From NCBI RefSeq assembly GCF_007833165.1, contig NZ_VOBQ01000022.1:1-64000 (forward strand): 64,000 bases of DNA. The letters are read 5' to 3'. A program made the position numbers and the translations under genes. The notes beneath the pieces were generated by a model. It saw nothing but the letters and a program-made list of their open reading frames with translations, searched no databases and was not told the origin of the DNA. Within the stretch, counting starts at the first letter, position 1, and each line of letters begins with the position of its first letter. Below are positions 24,148 through 34,816 of this stretch, one piece after another. The DNA comes from Caenimonas sedimenti. GTDB lineage: Bacteria; Pseudomonadota; Gammaproteobacteria; Burkholderiales; Burkholderiaceae_C.

Positions 24148-24432
24148 GCAAAGCCGCACGCGGGCGGGCTGTGGCGCGCATAAGGGCCCAGGCGCCTGCG
24201 ACGGCCGGTCTTGCGGCCCAGCGCGGCTACGAGAGCGGCCCGCAGGGCCGCGTATCGAGCCGTGCGACCGTTTCATGCTCGCGGGCGCTGTTTGAGCGCA
24301 GCGCCCGTAGGGCGCGGAGCGAGTTCGCCCGCGGGGCCGCATGACCGGACGGCGCAGGGAATTCGGTAGGGCCGCGCGCGGCCCGACGAACGCCGTGCCA
24401 GCGCGCCACAGCCCGCCCGCGTGCGGCTTTGC
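24148..24432 (-). repeat. structured element, copy 2 (inverted relative to copy 1)
   Basis: 285 bp, about 85% identical to copy 1 when read on the minus strand. Terminal arms 24148-24179 and 24401-24432 are perfect over 32 bp yet differ from the copy-1 arms at four positions, each compensated on the other arm. The internal stem (24205-24218 with 24335-24348) has one mismatch, the next (24280-24287 with 24326-24333) is perfect, and the cap GCGCCC-GTA-GGGCGC is at 24301-24315. On the minus strand it begins 22 bp after the ampD stop, so it may be transcribed from the pilSR-ampD unit. Confidence 0.7.
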
Positions 24433-24454
24433 CCGCGAGGTGCCTGCAAAAAGC

Positions 24455-25034
24455 CTATGAGCGCAAGAACGCAAACCGCTCGTCCGCCCACCCAAGACTG
24501 CGCTGCAATTCGGCCCACTCAAACCCCGAGCCAGGATCCCCCTTGCGCCCCGGCGCAATGTGCTCATGCCCGGCGACATGCACGACCGGGTAATGCTGAG
24601 CAATGGCAGAAGACAGCACGGCCAGCGCCTCGTACTGCGCAGCCTCGAACGTCTCGCCCTCCAGCCCCTCCAGCTCGATCCCGACCGAATCGTCATTGCA
24701 GTTGGAGCGGCCCCGGTAGGACGACGGCCCCGCATGCCAAGCCCGATCGTCGCAGCTGACGAACTGCCACAACGCCCCATCGCGGCGGATGTAGAAGTGC
24801 GCCGAAACCTGCATGCCTTCGATGCTCTTGAAATAGGGGTGCGCTTCCCAGTCCAGCGTGTTGGTGAACAGCCGCTGGACCTCGTCGCCGCCGTACACAC
24901 CGGGCGGCAGGCTGATCGAGTGCACCACGATCAGGTCGACCAGGGCGCCAGCCGGGCGCGGGCCGAAGTTTGGGGAATCCAGCCGCCGCGCGAAGCGGTA
25001 CCAGCCGTCCGCCCACAGCGCGTCGCCTCCGCTC

Positions 25035-25051
<17 letters not shown>
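24455..25051 (-). CDS. ampD: 1,6-anhydro-N-acetylmuramyl-L-alanine amidase
   Basis: 198 aa. Cytoplasmic zinc amidase that strips the peptide from anhydromuropeptides during cell-wall recycling and so influences AmpR-type beta-lactamase control. Zinc ligands fit His44 (IVVHSISLPPG), His162 and Asp172 (GHEHIAPGRKGDPG), the AmpD signature. It overlaps the end of the upstream pilR-like gene by 17 bp and is probably co-transcribed. Length is normal. Confidence 0.92.
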
Positions 25052-26519
<1,468 letters not shown>

Positions 26520-26531
26520 GCGGTGGGATGT

Positions 26532-28208
26532 TCAGGCGCCTATTGTGTCAAAGGGTGCGGGCCCCGGGACCGGCTGGGCGCGGCTGCGGACGCGGACCGT
26601 GAACTCGTTCCCATCGCGGCCGCTGCCGTCCGGTGCGGGCGCGCGTCGGTAGGCAATGCTTGCGCCGTGCCGCTGGCACAGCTCGCGGCAGATGTACAGG
26701 CCCAGGCCGCTGGAGCGGCTTTCCGAGGAAAAGAAGGGTTCGAACAGGTGGCGCTGCACGCCCTGGTCCAGCGCGCGGCCGTCGCTCCAGACGCGCAGCC
26801 AGGCCAGGTCGTCTTCGCGCTCGGTGGCGACGACGATCGCGGCGGGCGCCGTGGTGGCATAACGCCACGCGTTGTCCAGCAGGTTGATCAGCACCCGGCG
26901 CAGGTGTTCGCTCTCGAACACCACGGACACGTTGTCGGGTGGCGGCAACACCAGCAGGCGCTCGCCGGCCTGCTGGTGCTGCGACCAGTCGCCGCACGCC
27001 CCCAGGACTTCCTGCCCCACGTCCACCCAGGTCGGCGAGGCCTGCTGCTGCACACGCGCCAGGTTCAGGATCTCCTCGACGATCTGCGCCAGGCGCTGGG
27101 TGTTCTTGCGCACCAGCGCGCTCAGCTGGACCTGCGTGGGCTCGGTCAGCTCTTCGGACAGCAGCGCGTTGGCCTGGGCGATCGCGGCCAGCGGGTTGCG
27201 GATCTCGTGCGCCACGGCGGCCGACATGCGGCCCATCGCGGCCAGCTTTTCGGTGCGGGTGCGGGCCTCGGTCTCGCGCAAGTCCTCCAGGAACATCACG
27301 CACAGCGCGTCGGACTGCAGGTCGTGCGGCGGCGTCAGGCGGGTGCGCACACGCACGTGCAGGTGCTCCTCCGGCGCGAGTTCCAGCGCGGCCTCGGTGC
27401 CCTGCGGCGCCTGGTCGATGAACGTGCGGTGCGCCAGCTCCACCAGGGGTTGCCAGCCGGGGCGCGACGCCAGCGCCAGCGATGCCGGCGTTTCGCGTGC
27501 GTGCCAGGCCAGCAGCTTGCGCGCGGCCGGATTCGCGGCGTGGATGCTGTAGTCCGAACCGACCACCAGCACGCCTTCGCTCAGTGTCTCGATCACCAGC
27601 TCGTTGACGTAGGCCTGGGTGCGCGCCGCCGACAGGCTGCGCCGCGCGGCCTGCTCCTCGCGCGCCAGGCGCGCCGCCAGCTGGTTGGCCAGCAACGCGA
27701 CCGCGAAGTAGCCGCCGCCGGTGAGCCCCGCCTGCACGAAGCGCGCCGCGTAATCCTGCGGCACCTGGAGCGCCTGCAGCCAGGCCTCGATCAGCAGCAG
27801 CAGCGTGACGGCCGCGGCGGTGCCGAGCGCGAGCAGGCCGGAGCCGAGCACGGAGGCCGTCAGCACCGGCAGCGCGAACAGCGGTGAGTAGTTCAGGCCG
27901 GCCGCCTGCAGGAAATGCAGCGTGGAGAACGCGACGAGGTCGATGCCGATGGTCGAGACCCATTGGGGGTCGAACGCGTCTCCCGGCATCGCCGGCCGCG
28001 TGAAGAACCGCGCGGTGAGGGCGGCGGCCAGGTAGGCGCCGCACAAGCCGACCTGCCAGCGGTCCACCGCGGGCGCCAGGCCCAGCATCATCAGGCTGGC
28101 CAGCAGGACGAGCAGCACCAGGCCGATGCCGACCCGTGCCGCCATGAACCCGCGCCAGAGGCGGTAGGAGGTGAAGCTGTCGGTGTCCCAGACGGCGGCG
28201 GGCGTCAC
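26532..28208 (-). CDS. pilS: membrane sensor histidine kinase (PilS-like)
   Basis: About 558 aa. Six or so membrane segments lie in the first about 180 residues (RVGIGLVLLVLLASLMMLGL and others), a PAS domain follows (TLSEGVLVVGSDYSIHAANP), then HisKA with phospho-His in AAVAHEIRNPLAAI and a HATPase domain (LLDNAWRYA, SGLGLYICRELC). The start is taken as GTG at 28208, preceded by AGCAGGAA and giving a clean N-terminus; longer readings run into the neighbouring gene. Twelve bases separate it from its regulator gene. Confidence 0.82.
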   Translation of the reverse strand: MTPAAVWDTDSFTSYRLWRGFMAARVGIGLVLLVLLASLMMLGLAPAVDRWQVGLCGAYLAAALTARFFTRPAMPGDAFDPQWVSTIGIDLVAFSTLHFLQAAGLNYSPLFALPVLTASVLGSGLLALGTAAAVTLLLLIEAWLQALQVPQDYAARFVQAGLTGGGYFAVALLANQLAARLAREEQAARRSLSAARTQAYVNELVIETLSEGVLVVGSDYSIHAANPAARKLLAWHARETPASLALASRPGWQPLVELAHRTFIDQAPQGTEAALELAPEEHLHVRVRTRLTPPHDLQSDALCVMFLEDLRETEARTRTEKLAAMGRMSAAVAHEIRNPLAAIAQANALLSEELTEPTQVQLSALVRKNTQRLAQIVEEILNLARVQQQASPTWVDVGQEVLGACGDWSQHQQAGERLLVLPPPDNVSVVFESEHLRRVLINLLDNAWRYATTAPAAIVVATEREDDLAWLRVWSDGRALDQGVQRHLFEPFFSSESRSSGLGLYICRELCQRHGASIAYRRAPAPDGSGRDGNEFTVRVRSRAQPVPGPAPFDTIGA

Positions 28209-28219
28209 TTGTTCCTGCT

Positions 28220-28459
28220 CTAGCCCCCGGCGGCGCGCCGGTGCTCCTGGCTGCAATAGTGGGAGCCGTCGGGCCCGGCCAGCGCGTCGGCGCGCGGCAG
28301 GTGCACCAGGCAGACCGGGCACTCCACCATGTCCTGCGGCTGGCCCGGCGGCGCGGCGGCCTGGGCGGGTGGCGGCTTGGCCGCCTTGCGCTCCAGCCGC
28401 GCGTTGCGCCACCACAGGTACGCCACCGCCAGCACCGCGAACAGGACCAGGTATTTCAT
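28220..28459 (-). CDS. PP0621-family small membrane-anchored Cys-motif protein
   Basis: 79 aa. One N-terminal membrane segment (MKYLVLFAVLAVAYLWWRNA), a Lys/Pro/Ala linker and a C-terminal VECPVCLVHLPRADAL...HYCSQEHRRA zinc-finger-like motif. This matches the PP0621 family often found between ypjD/ccsA-like and pilS genes. The ATG overlaps the ccsA-like stop (ATGA) and the pilS-like gene starts 11 bp on, suggesting a single unit. Function unknown. Confidence 0.85.
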   Translation of the reverse strand: MKYLVLFAVLAVAYLWWRNARLERKAAKPPPAQAAAPPGQPQDMVECPVCLVHLPRADALAGPDGSHYCSQEHRRAAGG

Positions 28460-29250
28460 GTGCGCCCCAGCACGACTTCGAGCACGAAGCGCGATCCCAC
28501 GTACGCCAGCAGCAGCAACAGCGAACCGGTGTACAGCACCCGGACCGCCTTGCGCCCGCGCCAGCCGAAGCGCGCGCGGCCCAGCAGCAACAAGGCGAAC
28601 GCGACCCACGAGAGCACGGAAAACACGGTCTTGTGGTCCCACTTCCAGGGCCGGCCGTACAGCACTTCGGCGAACAGCATGCCGGCCATCAGCGTGGCCG
28701 AGAGCAGCACGAAGCCGGCGGCGGCGAAGCGGAAGGTCAGGCGTTCCAGGGTGAGCAGCGGCAGGCCCGGCTGGGCCTCGGCCGCCCGGCGCATCGTCTT
28801 TTCGGCGCGCATCATCAGCCAGGCGTGGACCACGGAAGCGGCGAACAACCCGTAGGACGCGATGCCCAGCGCCCAGTGCAGCGGCAGCCAGGCGGACGCC
28901 TGCTGCTGCAACGGCGCACCGGGAAACACCAGGGCCAGCAGCACCGCGGCCGCGCCCAGGCCGGCCAGCGCCCAGCGGGCCTGCAACTGCGGGAACACCT
29001 TGCGCTCGATCGCGTAGACCGTGAGCACCAGCCAGGCCGTGACCGACAGCGCGGGCGCGAAGCCGAAGCGGGGCGTCTCGCCGAGCAGGCTCCAGGCCAG
29101 CACCAGGGCGTGCAGCACCCACGCGGCCAGCAGGGCCAGCCGCGAGGCCTGCTCGCTCAACCGCGCAGCGGCGGCGGCCGGCACCGCATACGCCGCGGCC
29201 GCCGCCAGCGCGAGCGCCACGCCCGCGGGAGACGCACTGGCTAGAATCAT
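28456..29250 (-). CDS. cytochrome c assembly / YpjD-like inner membrane protein
   Basis: 264 aa, about eight membrane segments. The CcsA/CcmC-family heme-handling motif appears as WKWDHKTVFSVLSW, with a conserved His in LPLHWALGIASYGLF. YpjD-type proteins lie next to ffh in many proteobacteria, as here, and their role is not settled. True cytochrome c maturation partners (CcsB/ResB) are absent nearby. Divergent from ffh with 64 bp between starts. Confidence 0.85.
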   Translation of the reverse strand: MILASASPAGVALALAAAAAYAVPAAAAARLSEQASRLALLAAWVLHALVLAWSLLGETPRFGFAPALSVTAWLVLTVYAIERKVFPQLQARWALAGLGAAAVLLALVFPGAPLQQQASAWLPLHWALGIASYGLFAASVVHAWLMMRAEKTMRRAAEAQPGLPLLTLERLTFRFAAAGFVLLSATLMAGMLFAEVLYGRPWKWDHKTVFSVLSWVAFALLLLGRARFGWRGRKAVRVLYTGSLLLLLAYVGSRFVLEVVLGRT

Positions 29251-29314
29251 GCAGACAGTTTAGTCCTTCGCCTCAGCCACGCCGCGCGCGTTCGGCCTTC
29301 TCCCGGGATCCCCC

Positions 29315-30688
29315 ATGGCCTCCGCCCTTTCCGACAAACTTTCCCGCCTGGTCAAGCAGATGCGCGGCCAGGCCCGCATCACCGAGGACAACGTGCAGGA
29401 GATGCTGCGCGAAGTCCGCATGGCCCTGCTCGAGGCCGACGTCGCCCTGGCCGTCGTGCGCGATTTCGTCGCCCGCGTGAAGGAGAAGGCGCTCGGCCAG
29501 GAGGTGATGGGCTCGCTGTCACCCGGGCAGGCGCTGGTGGGCATCGTCCATCGCGAGCTGGCGGCCACCATGGGCGAGGGCGTGAGCGACATCAACCTGG
29601 CGGCGCAGCCGCCGGCGGTGATCCTCATGGCCGGCCTGCAGGGCGCCGGCAAGACCACCACCACCGCCAAGCTGGCCAAGCACCTGATCGAGAAGCGCAA
29701 GAAGAAGGTGCTGACGGTGTCGGGCGACGTGTACCGGCCGGCCGCCATCGAACAGCTGAAGACGGTGACGAAGCAGGCCGGCGCCGAGTGGTTTCCCAGC
29801 ACGCCGGACCAGAAGCCGGCCGACATCGCCCGGGCCGCCATCGACTACGCGAAGAAGCAGTACTTCGACGTCCTGCTGGTCGACACCGCCGGCCGGCTGG
29901 CGATCGACGAAGTGCTGATGCGCGAGATCCAGGAGCTGCACGGCATCCTGAAGCCGGTGGAGACGCTGTTCGTGGTCGATGCGATGCAGGGCCAGGACGC
30001 GGTGAACACCGCCAAGGCCTTCAAGGAGGCGCTGCCGCTCACCGGCATCATCCTGACCAAGCTCGACGGCGACTCGCGCGGCGGCGCCGCGCTGTCGGTG
30101 CGGCAGGTCACGGGCGCGCCGATCAAGTTCGCTGGCGTCAGCGAGAAGATCGACGGGCTGGAGGTGTTCGACGCCGAGCGCCATGCCGGCCGCATCCTCG
30201 GCATGGGCGACATCGTCGCGCTGGTGGAGCAGGTGCAGGCGGGCGTGGATGTCGAGTCCGCGCAGAAGCTGGCCGCCAAGCTCAAGAGCGGCACCGGCTT
30301 CGACCTGAACGACTTCCTGGCGCAGATCCAGCAGATGAAGAGCATGGGCGGCCTGTCCAGCCTGATGGACAAGATGCCGGCTCAGATGCAGGCCAAGGCC
30401 GGCCAGGTCGACATGGACAAGGCCGAGCGCGACATCCGCCGCAAGGAAGGCATCATCTGCAGCATGACGGCCCATGAGCGCCGCAAGCCCGAGATCATCA
30501 AAGCCACCCGCAAGCGCCGCATCGCCGCCGGCGCGGGCGTTCACGTGCAGGAAGTCAACCGCCTGCTCAACGAGTTCGAGCAGATGCAGACCATGATGAA
30601 GAAGATGAAGGGCGGCGGGCTGATGAAGATGATGAAGCGCATGGGTGGTGGCGGCAAGGGTGGCGGCATGCCCAAGCTACCTTTCTGA
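29315..30688 (+). CDS. ffh: signal recognition particle GTPase Ffh
   Basis: 457 aa. N domain, then G domain with MAGLQGAGKTTTTAKLAKHL, DVYRPAAIEQL, DTAGRLAIDE and TKLDGDSRGG. The M domain ends in a Met-rich tail (MMKKMKGGGLMKMMKRMGGG) that binds signal peptides and 4.5S RNA. It targets nascent inner-membrane proteins to FtsY/SecYEG. Length and motifs are canonical. Followed 10 bp later by an unrelated amidohydrolase gene on the same strand. Confidence 0.97.
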   Translation: MASALSDKLSRLVKQMRGQARITEDNVQEMLREVRMALLEADVALAVVRDFVARVKEKALGQEVMGSLSPGQALVGIVHRELAATMGEGVSDINLAAQPPAVILMAGLQGAGKTTTTAKLAKHLIEKRKKKVLTVSGDVYRPAAIEQLKTVTKQAGAEWFPSTPDQKPADIARAAIDYAKKQYFDVLLVDTAGRLAIDEVLMREIQELHGILKPVETLFVVDAMQGQDAVNTAKAFKEALPLTGIILTKLDGDSRGGAALSVRQVTGAPIKFAGVSEKIDGLEVFDAERHAGRILGMGDIVALVEQVQAGVDVESAQKLAAKLKSGTGFDLNDFLAQIQQMKSMGGLSSLMDKMPAQMQAKAGQVDMDKAERDIRRKEGIICSMTAHERRKPEIIKATRKRRIAAGAGVHVQEVNRLLNEFEQMQTMMKKMKGGGLMKMMKRMGGGGKGGGMPKLPF

Positions 30689-30698
30689 AGAGGCCGCC

Positions 30699-31904
30699 AT
30701 GCACATCGTCGATTCCTTCGCCGACACCTCGCGCTTCGTCGCGCTGCGCCGCGACATCCACATGCACCCGGAGCTGGGCTTCGAGGAGCACCGCACCTCG
30801 AAGATCGTGGCGGACCGGCTGCGCGAATGGGGCATCGAGGTCCACACGGGCATTGCCGGCACCGGCGTGGTCGGTGTGCTGAAGTGCGGCAACGGCCCCC
30901 GAACCATCGGCCTGCGCGCGGACCTGGATGCACTGCCGTTGCAGGAGGCCAACCAGTTCGCGCACCGTTCGCAGCACGACGGCCGCATGCACGCCTGCGG
31001 CCACGACGGCCACACCACGATGCTGCTGGCCGCGGCCTGGCATCTTTCGCAAGCGCGCGACTTCGACGGCACGGTGCACTTCATCTTCCAGCCCGCCGAG
31101 GAGATGGGCAAGGCCGGCGCACTGAAGATGATCGAGGACGGCCTGTTCGAGCGCTTCCCCTGCGAGGCGGTGTTCGCGCTGCACAACTTCCCGATCGGCA
31201 AGGTCGGCGGTTTCGCGCTGAACCATGCCGCGCTGATGGCGTCCAGCAACACCTGGCGCGTGACGCTCACGGGCCGGGGCACGCATGCGTCGATGCCGCA
31301 CACGGGCATCGACCCGGTGGCCGCGACAGTCGATCTCGCCCAGCAACTACGCTCGCTGCTGCCGCGCGTGGTGAGTTCGACCGAGCGAGCGCTGCTGGCC
31401 GTCACCCAGATCCAGGGTTCGGACGCCCCCAACGTGATCCCCGACACCGCCTGGGTCGGCGGCACGGTGCGCACCTTCGCCGTGGACGCCACCGACCGCA
31501 TCGAAGCCGGCTTGCGGCAGGTGGCGGCCGGCGTGGCGGCGGCGCACGGCTGCACCGCCGAAGTCAACTTCCGCCGGGCGTCGCCGCCGGTGGTGAACCA
31601 CGAGCGCGAGGCGCGCTTCGCGGCCGAAGTGATGCGCAAGATCGTGGGCTCGGACAATGTCGACGAGGCCTTCCCCGCCGTGATGGGCGCCGAGGACTTC
31701 GCGCACATGCTGCGCGTGCGGCCCGGCTGCTATGCCTTCATCGGCAACGGCGATGGCGGCCACCGCCTGCCGGACCATGGGCCCGGACCTTGCATCATCC
31801 ACAACACCTCGTTCGATTTCAACGACGAGATCATCCCGGTCGGCGCCAGCTACTTCGTGCGGCTGGCGCAGGAATGGCTGGCACAACCCCAGGAGCGCAC
31901 ATGA
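30699..31904 (+). CDS. M20 family amidohydrolase (hippurate/N-acyl-amino-acid hydrolase type)
   Basis: 401 aa. Two-metal M20D peptidase fold: RRDIHMHPELGFEEHRT, metal ligands in MHACGHDGHTTMLL and FQPAEEMGKAG, dimerisation domain about 185-300, and the last ligand in the NTSFDFND region. It hydrolyses an N-acyl amide; hippurate or indole-acetyl-amino acids are typical substrates but cannot be told apart here. AAGAGG precedes the ATG at 30699. It overlaps the Bug-protein gene (ATGA), suggesting uptake and cleavage of a related compound. Confidence 0.88.
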   Translation: MHIVDSFADTSRFVALRRDIHMHPELGFEEHRTSKIVADRLREWGIEVHTGIAGTGVVGVLKCGNGPRTIGLRADLDALPLQEANQFAHRSQHDGRMHACGHDGHTTMLLAAAWHLSQARDFDGTVHFIFQPAEEMGKAGALKMIEDGLFERFPCEAVFALHNFPIGKVGGFALNHAALMASSNTWRVTLTGRGTHASMPHTGIDPVAATVDLAQQLRSLLPRVVSSTERALLAVTQIQGSDAPNVIPDTAWVGGTVRTFAVDATDRIEAGLRQVAAGVAAAHGCTAEVNFRRASPPVVNHEREARFAAEVMRKIVGSDNVDEAFPAVMGAEDFAHMLRVRPGCYAFIGNGDGGHRLPDHGPGPCIIHNTSFDFNDEIIPVGASYFVRLAQEWLAQPQERT

Positions 31905-32866
31905 ATTTTCGCAACGCCCGAGACCTCGTCCTCGCCCTCGCCCTGACAGCGGCGGCCACGGCGCCGGCCTTCGCCCAGCGCGTCATCCGCATCGTGGTGC
32001 CCTTCGGCCCCGGCGCGGTGCAGGACACGGTGGCGCGCACCTTCAACGCCGAGTTGGGGCAGATCCTCGGCGCGTCCGTCGTGGTCGAAAACCGCGCCGG
32101 CGCGGGCGGCACCATCGGCACCGCTGCGGTTGCGAAATCGCCGGCCGACGGCAACACGCTGGTGCTGGCCGCCGCGAGCCACACGCTGGGCGGCCACCTG
32201 TACGCCAAGTTGCCCTACGAGCCGATCAAGGACTTCCAGGGCGTCGCCTACATCGGCAGCTCGGGCTATGCCATCGCCGTGCCCGGCAACATGGGCGTGA
32301 ACACGCTGGCCGACTACGTGAAGCTGGCCAAGAGCAAGCCGGGTGAATTCAATTACGCATCCGCCGGCAACGGCAGTGCCACCCACATGGGCATGGCGTA
32401 CTTCCTGGCCAAGGCCGGCGCGCAGATGCAGCACGTGCCGATGAAGTCCACCGGCGACGCCGTGAACGAAGTGCTGGCGGGCCGGGTGCAGGGGGTGACT
32501 TCGTCGCTGATCGGCATCGTGCCCTTCAAGCAGGATCCGCGCATCAAGATCCTGGCGTACACGGGCAACCAGCGTTCGCGTTTCTTCCCGGAACTGCCGA
32601 CGGTCGCCGAGGCCGGCGTGCCCGACTACAAGTTCGACTCCTGGATCGGCGTGCTGGCGCCGGCCGGAATGCCCAAGGCCGAACTCGACAAGCTGAACGC
32701 AGCCATCAACAAGGCGCTGCAGATGCCCGAAGTGCAGGAGCGCCTGACGCGCCTGGGCGTGGAAGTCGGCCCGCAGACCTCGGCCGACGACTTCCAGAAG
32801 CTGCTCCGCGCGGACTACGAGACCGCGGGCGCGATCGTCAAGGCGTCCGGCGCGCGCATCGAATAA
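31901..32866 (+). CDS. Bug/TctC-family periplasmic solute-binding protein
   Basis: 321 aa. The signal peptide cuts after APAFAQ (about residue 26). RIVVPFGPGAVQDTVAR and VVVENRAGAGGTIGTAAVAK are the diagnostic TTT-family motifs. It captures a carboxylate-type ligand for a TctAB-like transporter, whose membrane subunits are not in this window; orphan Bug proteins are very common in Burkholderiales. It is coupled to the M20 hydrolase by ATGA and convergent with opgH, three bases between stops. Confidence 0.9.
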   Translation: MNFRNARDLVLALALTAAATAPAFAQRVIRIVVPFGPGAVQDTVARTFNAELGQILGASVVVENRAGAGGTIGTAAVAKSPADGNTLVLAAASHTLGGHLYAKLPYEPIKDFQGVAYIGSSGYAIAVPGNMGVNTLADYVKLAKSKPGEFNYASAGNGSATHMGMAYFLAKAGAQMQHVPMKSTGDAVNEVLAGRVQGVTSSLIGIVPFKQDPRIKILAYTGNQRSRFFPELPTVAEAGVPDYKFDSWIGVLAPAGMPKAELDKLNAAINKALQMPEVQERLTRLGVEVGPQTSADDFQKLLRADYETAGAIVKASGARIE

Positions 32867-32869
32867 GGC

Positions 32870-34816
32870 TCACTGCCCGGCGTGCCGCCACGCGCGGCGC
32901 AGCACGGCGGGCGAACGCGCCTCCTCCGGGATCAGCAGCACACCGCGCGAGCGCATCCGCCCGCCGAAGGCCACATGGCTGGTGAGCACCGCCAGCGGCA
33001 CGGCCAGCAGCAGGGGCAGCCCGACCGGGGCCAGCCACACCAGCGCGCCCATCTGGACCACCGCCACGGCGGCGCCTTGCAGCGCGATCACGGCGGTCAT
33101 GGGCGCGAGACGCAGCGCGGCATCGCGCCAGGACACACCGGTGGCCGAGCGCGGTGGCGACTTCCATTCCAGCTTCCAGCCGGTGAGCGCGACCAGCACG
33201 AAGAACGAATGCGCCAGCATGCGCACCGGCGCCTGCAGCACGGCCAGCACGGTCTCGACGGCTGCGCTGCGCAGCAGCGCCCAGCTGCCGCCGAATCCGG
33301 CCGCGCCGCGCCGCAGGAACACCGCGGCGAGCCCGAGCACGCGCGGCATGAACAGCATCAGCAGCGTCCACGCCCACAGGCTGCGCAGCTCCGAGGGCAG
33401 GGCATGCCAGTCGGGCGCGACGGCGGCGCCGGTCACCCAGAGCGCGGTGCCGAAGGTCAGGAAGGCGAGCCACAGCGGGGCGGACAGGTATGACATCGCG
33501 CCGATGGCGAACATCGCGCGGTGCACGCGATGCAGGCCCGGCTCGGCGATGAGGCGGGAGTTCTGCAGGTTGCCCTGGCACCAGCGGCGGTCGCGCTGCA
33601 GCTCCGACAGCAGGTCCGGCGGCTGCTGCTCGTAGCTGCCCGCGAGGTCGCCCACCAGCCACACATGCCAGCCGGCGCGGCGCATCAAGGCGGCTTCGAC
33701 GAAGTCGTGCGACAGGATGGGGCCGGCCAGCCCGCCGCTGCCGCGGATCGGCGCCAGCGCGCAGTGCCGCATGAAAGGCTCGATGCGCAGGATCGCGTTG
33801 TGGCCCCAGTAGTGCGACTCGCCGAGCTGCCAGAACTGCATGCCCAGCGTGAACAGGCGGCCGGTGACGCGCGAGGCGAACTGCTGGGCGCGCGCGTGCA
33901 GCGTCGCGTGGCCGACGGCCTGGCTGGCCGTCTGGATGATGCCGGCGCGCGGATTCGCCTCCATCAGCTTGACCAGCGAGACGATGCAGTCGCCGCTCAT
34001 CACGCTGTCGGCGTCCAGCACCACCATGTAGCGGTAGTCGCGGCCCCAGCGCCGGCAGAAGTCGGCGACGTTGCCGGCCTTGCGATGGGTGCGGCGCTGG
34101 CGCAGGCGGTAATACACCTCGATCTGCGGCTGGTCGGGATGCGCGGCCAGCGCCGTGCGCAGCGCCGCCCAGGCGGCACGCTCGGCGGCGATGACGTCGG
34201 GCTGATTGCTGTCGGAGAGCACGAACACGTCGAACACCGTCGCGTGGCCGGTGGCTGCGACCGATTCGCAGGTGGCGCGGAGGCCGGCGAAGACGGTGGC
34301 GACATCTTCGTTGCAGATGGGCATGATGATGGCGGTGCGCGCCTGAGGGTCCACGGCATGGCCCTGCACGTCGCGCGCGGACAGCGAATGCGGGTCACCA
34401 CGCAACGTCACCCAGAAACCCATGAGTGCGGTGACGAAGCCGGTGACCACCCAGGTGGACAGGACGGCGAACAGCGCGATCTGCCCCCACTCCAGCCAGG
34501 CGCTGCCGTAGTCGGGTTGCGCCTGCGCGAAGAGCCAGCTCGCCAGCCCGGTGCTCAGCACCGTGAACAGCAGGAAGACCAGGCGGCGGCGCGTAGCCGC
34601 GGCTTGCCAGGGCTCATGCGGCTCGTCGACGGACGCCGCGCTCGCGCCGCCGGGCAGCATGCGATTGGCGCCCGACAACAGCGCGGTGCCCACGCCGTTC
34701 CAGAAGCCGCGCCAGGGCAGCGGCGCCATCGAGCCGCGGTGCACCGGTGGCGCTGTGACCGAGTTGGGGTGGCGTTCCTCGCGCAGCGCGCTGCGCACCG
34801 CGCGCGTGGCGTTCAT
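32870..34816 (-). CDS. opgH: glucans biosynthesis glucosyltransferase H
   Basis: 648 aa. Membrane GT2 glycosyltransferase that builds the beta-1,2 backbone of osmoregulated periplasmic glucans from UDP-glucose. Catalytic landmarks are YMVVLDADSVMSGD, an acidic site before ILSHDFVEAALMRRAG and the product-gripping QRDRRWCQGN. Membrane segments flank the catalytic domain (about 75-125 and four or more after 400). About 200 residues shorter than E. coli OpgH (847 aa), mostly at the ends. The ATG at 34816 overlaps opgG (ATGA). Confidence 0.92.
   Translation of the reverse strand: MNATRAVRSALREERHPNSVTAPPVHRGSMAPLPWRGFWNGVGTALLSGANRMLPGGASAASVDEPHEPWQAAATRRRLVFLLFTVLSTGLASWLFAQAQPDYGSAWLEWGQIALFAVLSTWVVTGFVTALMGFWVTLRGDPHSLSARDVQGHAVDPQARTAIIMPICNEDVATVFAGLRATCESVAATGHATVFDVFVLSDSNQPDVIAAERAAWAALRTALAAHPDQPQIEVYYRLRQRRTHRKAGNVADFCRRWGRDYRYMVVLDADSVMSGDCIVSLVKLMEANPRAGIIQTASQAVGHATLHARAQQFASRVTGRLFTLGMQFWQLGESHYWGHNAILRIEPFMRHCALAPIRGSGGLAGPILSHDFVEAALMRRAGWHVWLVGDLAGSYEQQPPDLLSELQRDRRWCQGNLQNSRLIAEPGLHRVHRAMFAIGAMSYLSAPLWLAFLTFGTALWVTGAAVAPDWHALPSELRSLWAWTLLMLFMPRVLGLAAVFLRRGAAGFGGSWALLRSAAVETVLAVLQAPVRMLAHSFFVLVALTGWKLEWKSPPRSATGVSWRDAALRLAPMTAVIALQGAAVAVVQMGALVWLAPVGLPLLLAVPLAVLTSHVAFGGRMRSRGVLLIPEEARSPAVLRRAWRHAGQ

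Larger units (their letters stand above)
23401..24454. other. 1.05-kb gene-free region between nrdA and ampD
   Basis: Holds the nrdA leader and promoter (to about 23520), a 9-bp dyad (23536-23562), a stretch with nothing recognisable (23563-23760), the two facing structured elements, and a 95-bp spacer between them (24053-24147) with no visible feature. Short open frames here are GC-driven and follow no codon pattern. Confidence 0.7.

Noticed and set aside
23666..24181. Open frames on both strands across structured element copy 1
   Set aside because: They read through perfect inverted repeats in several frames, and substitutions between the copies follow base pairing, not codon positions.
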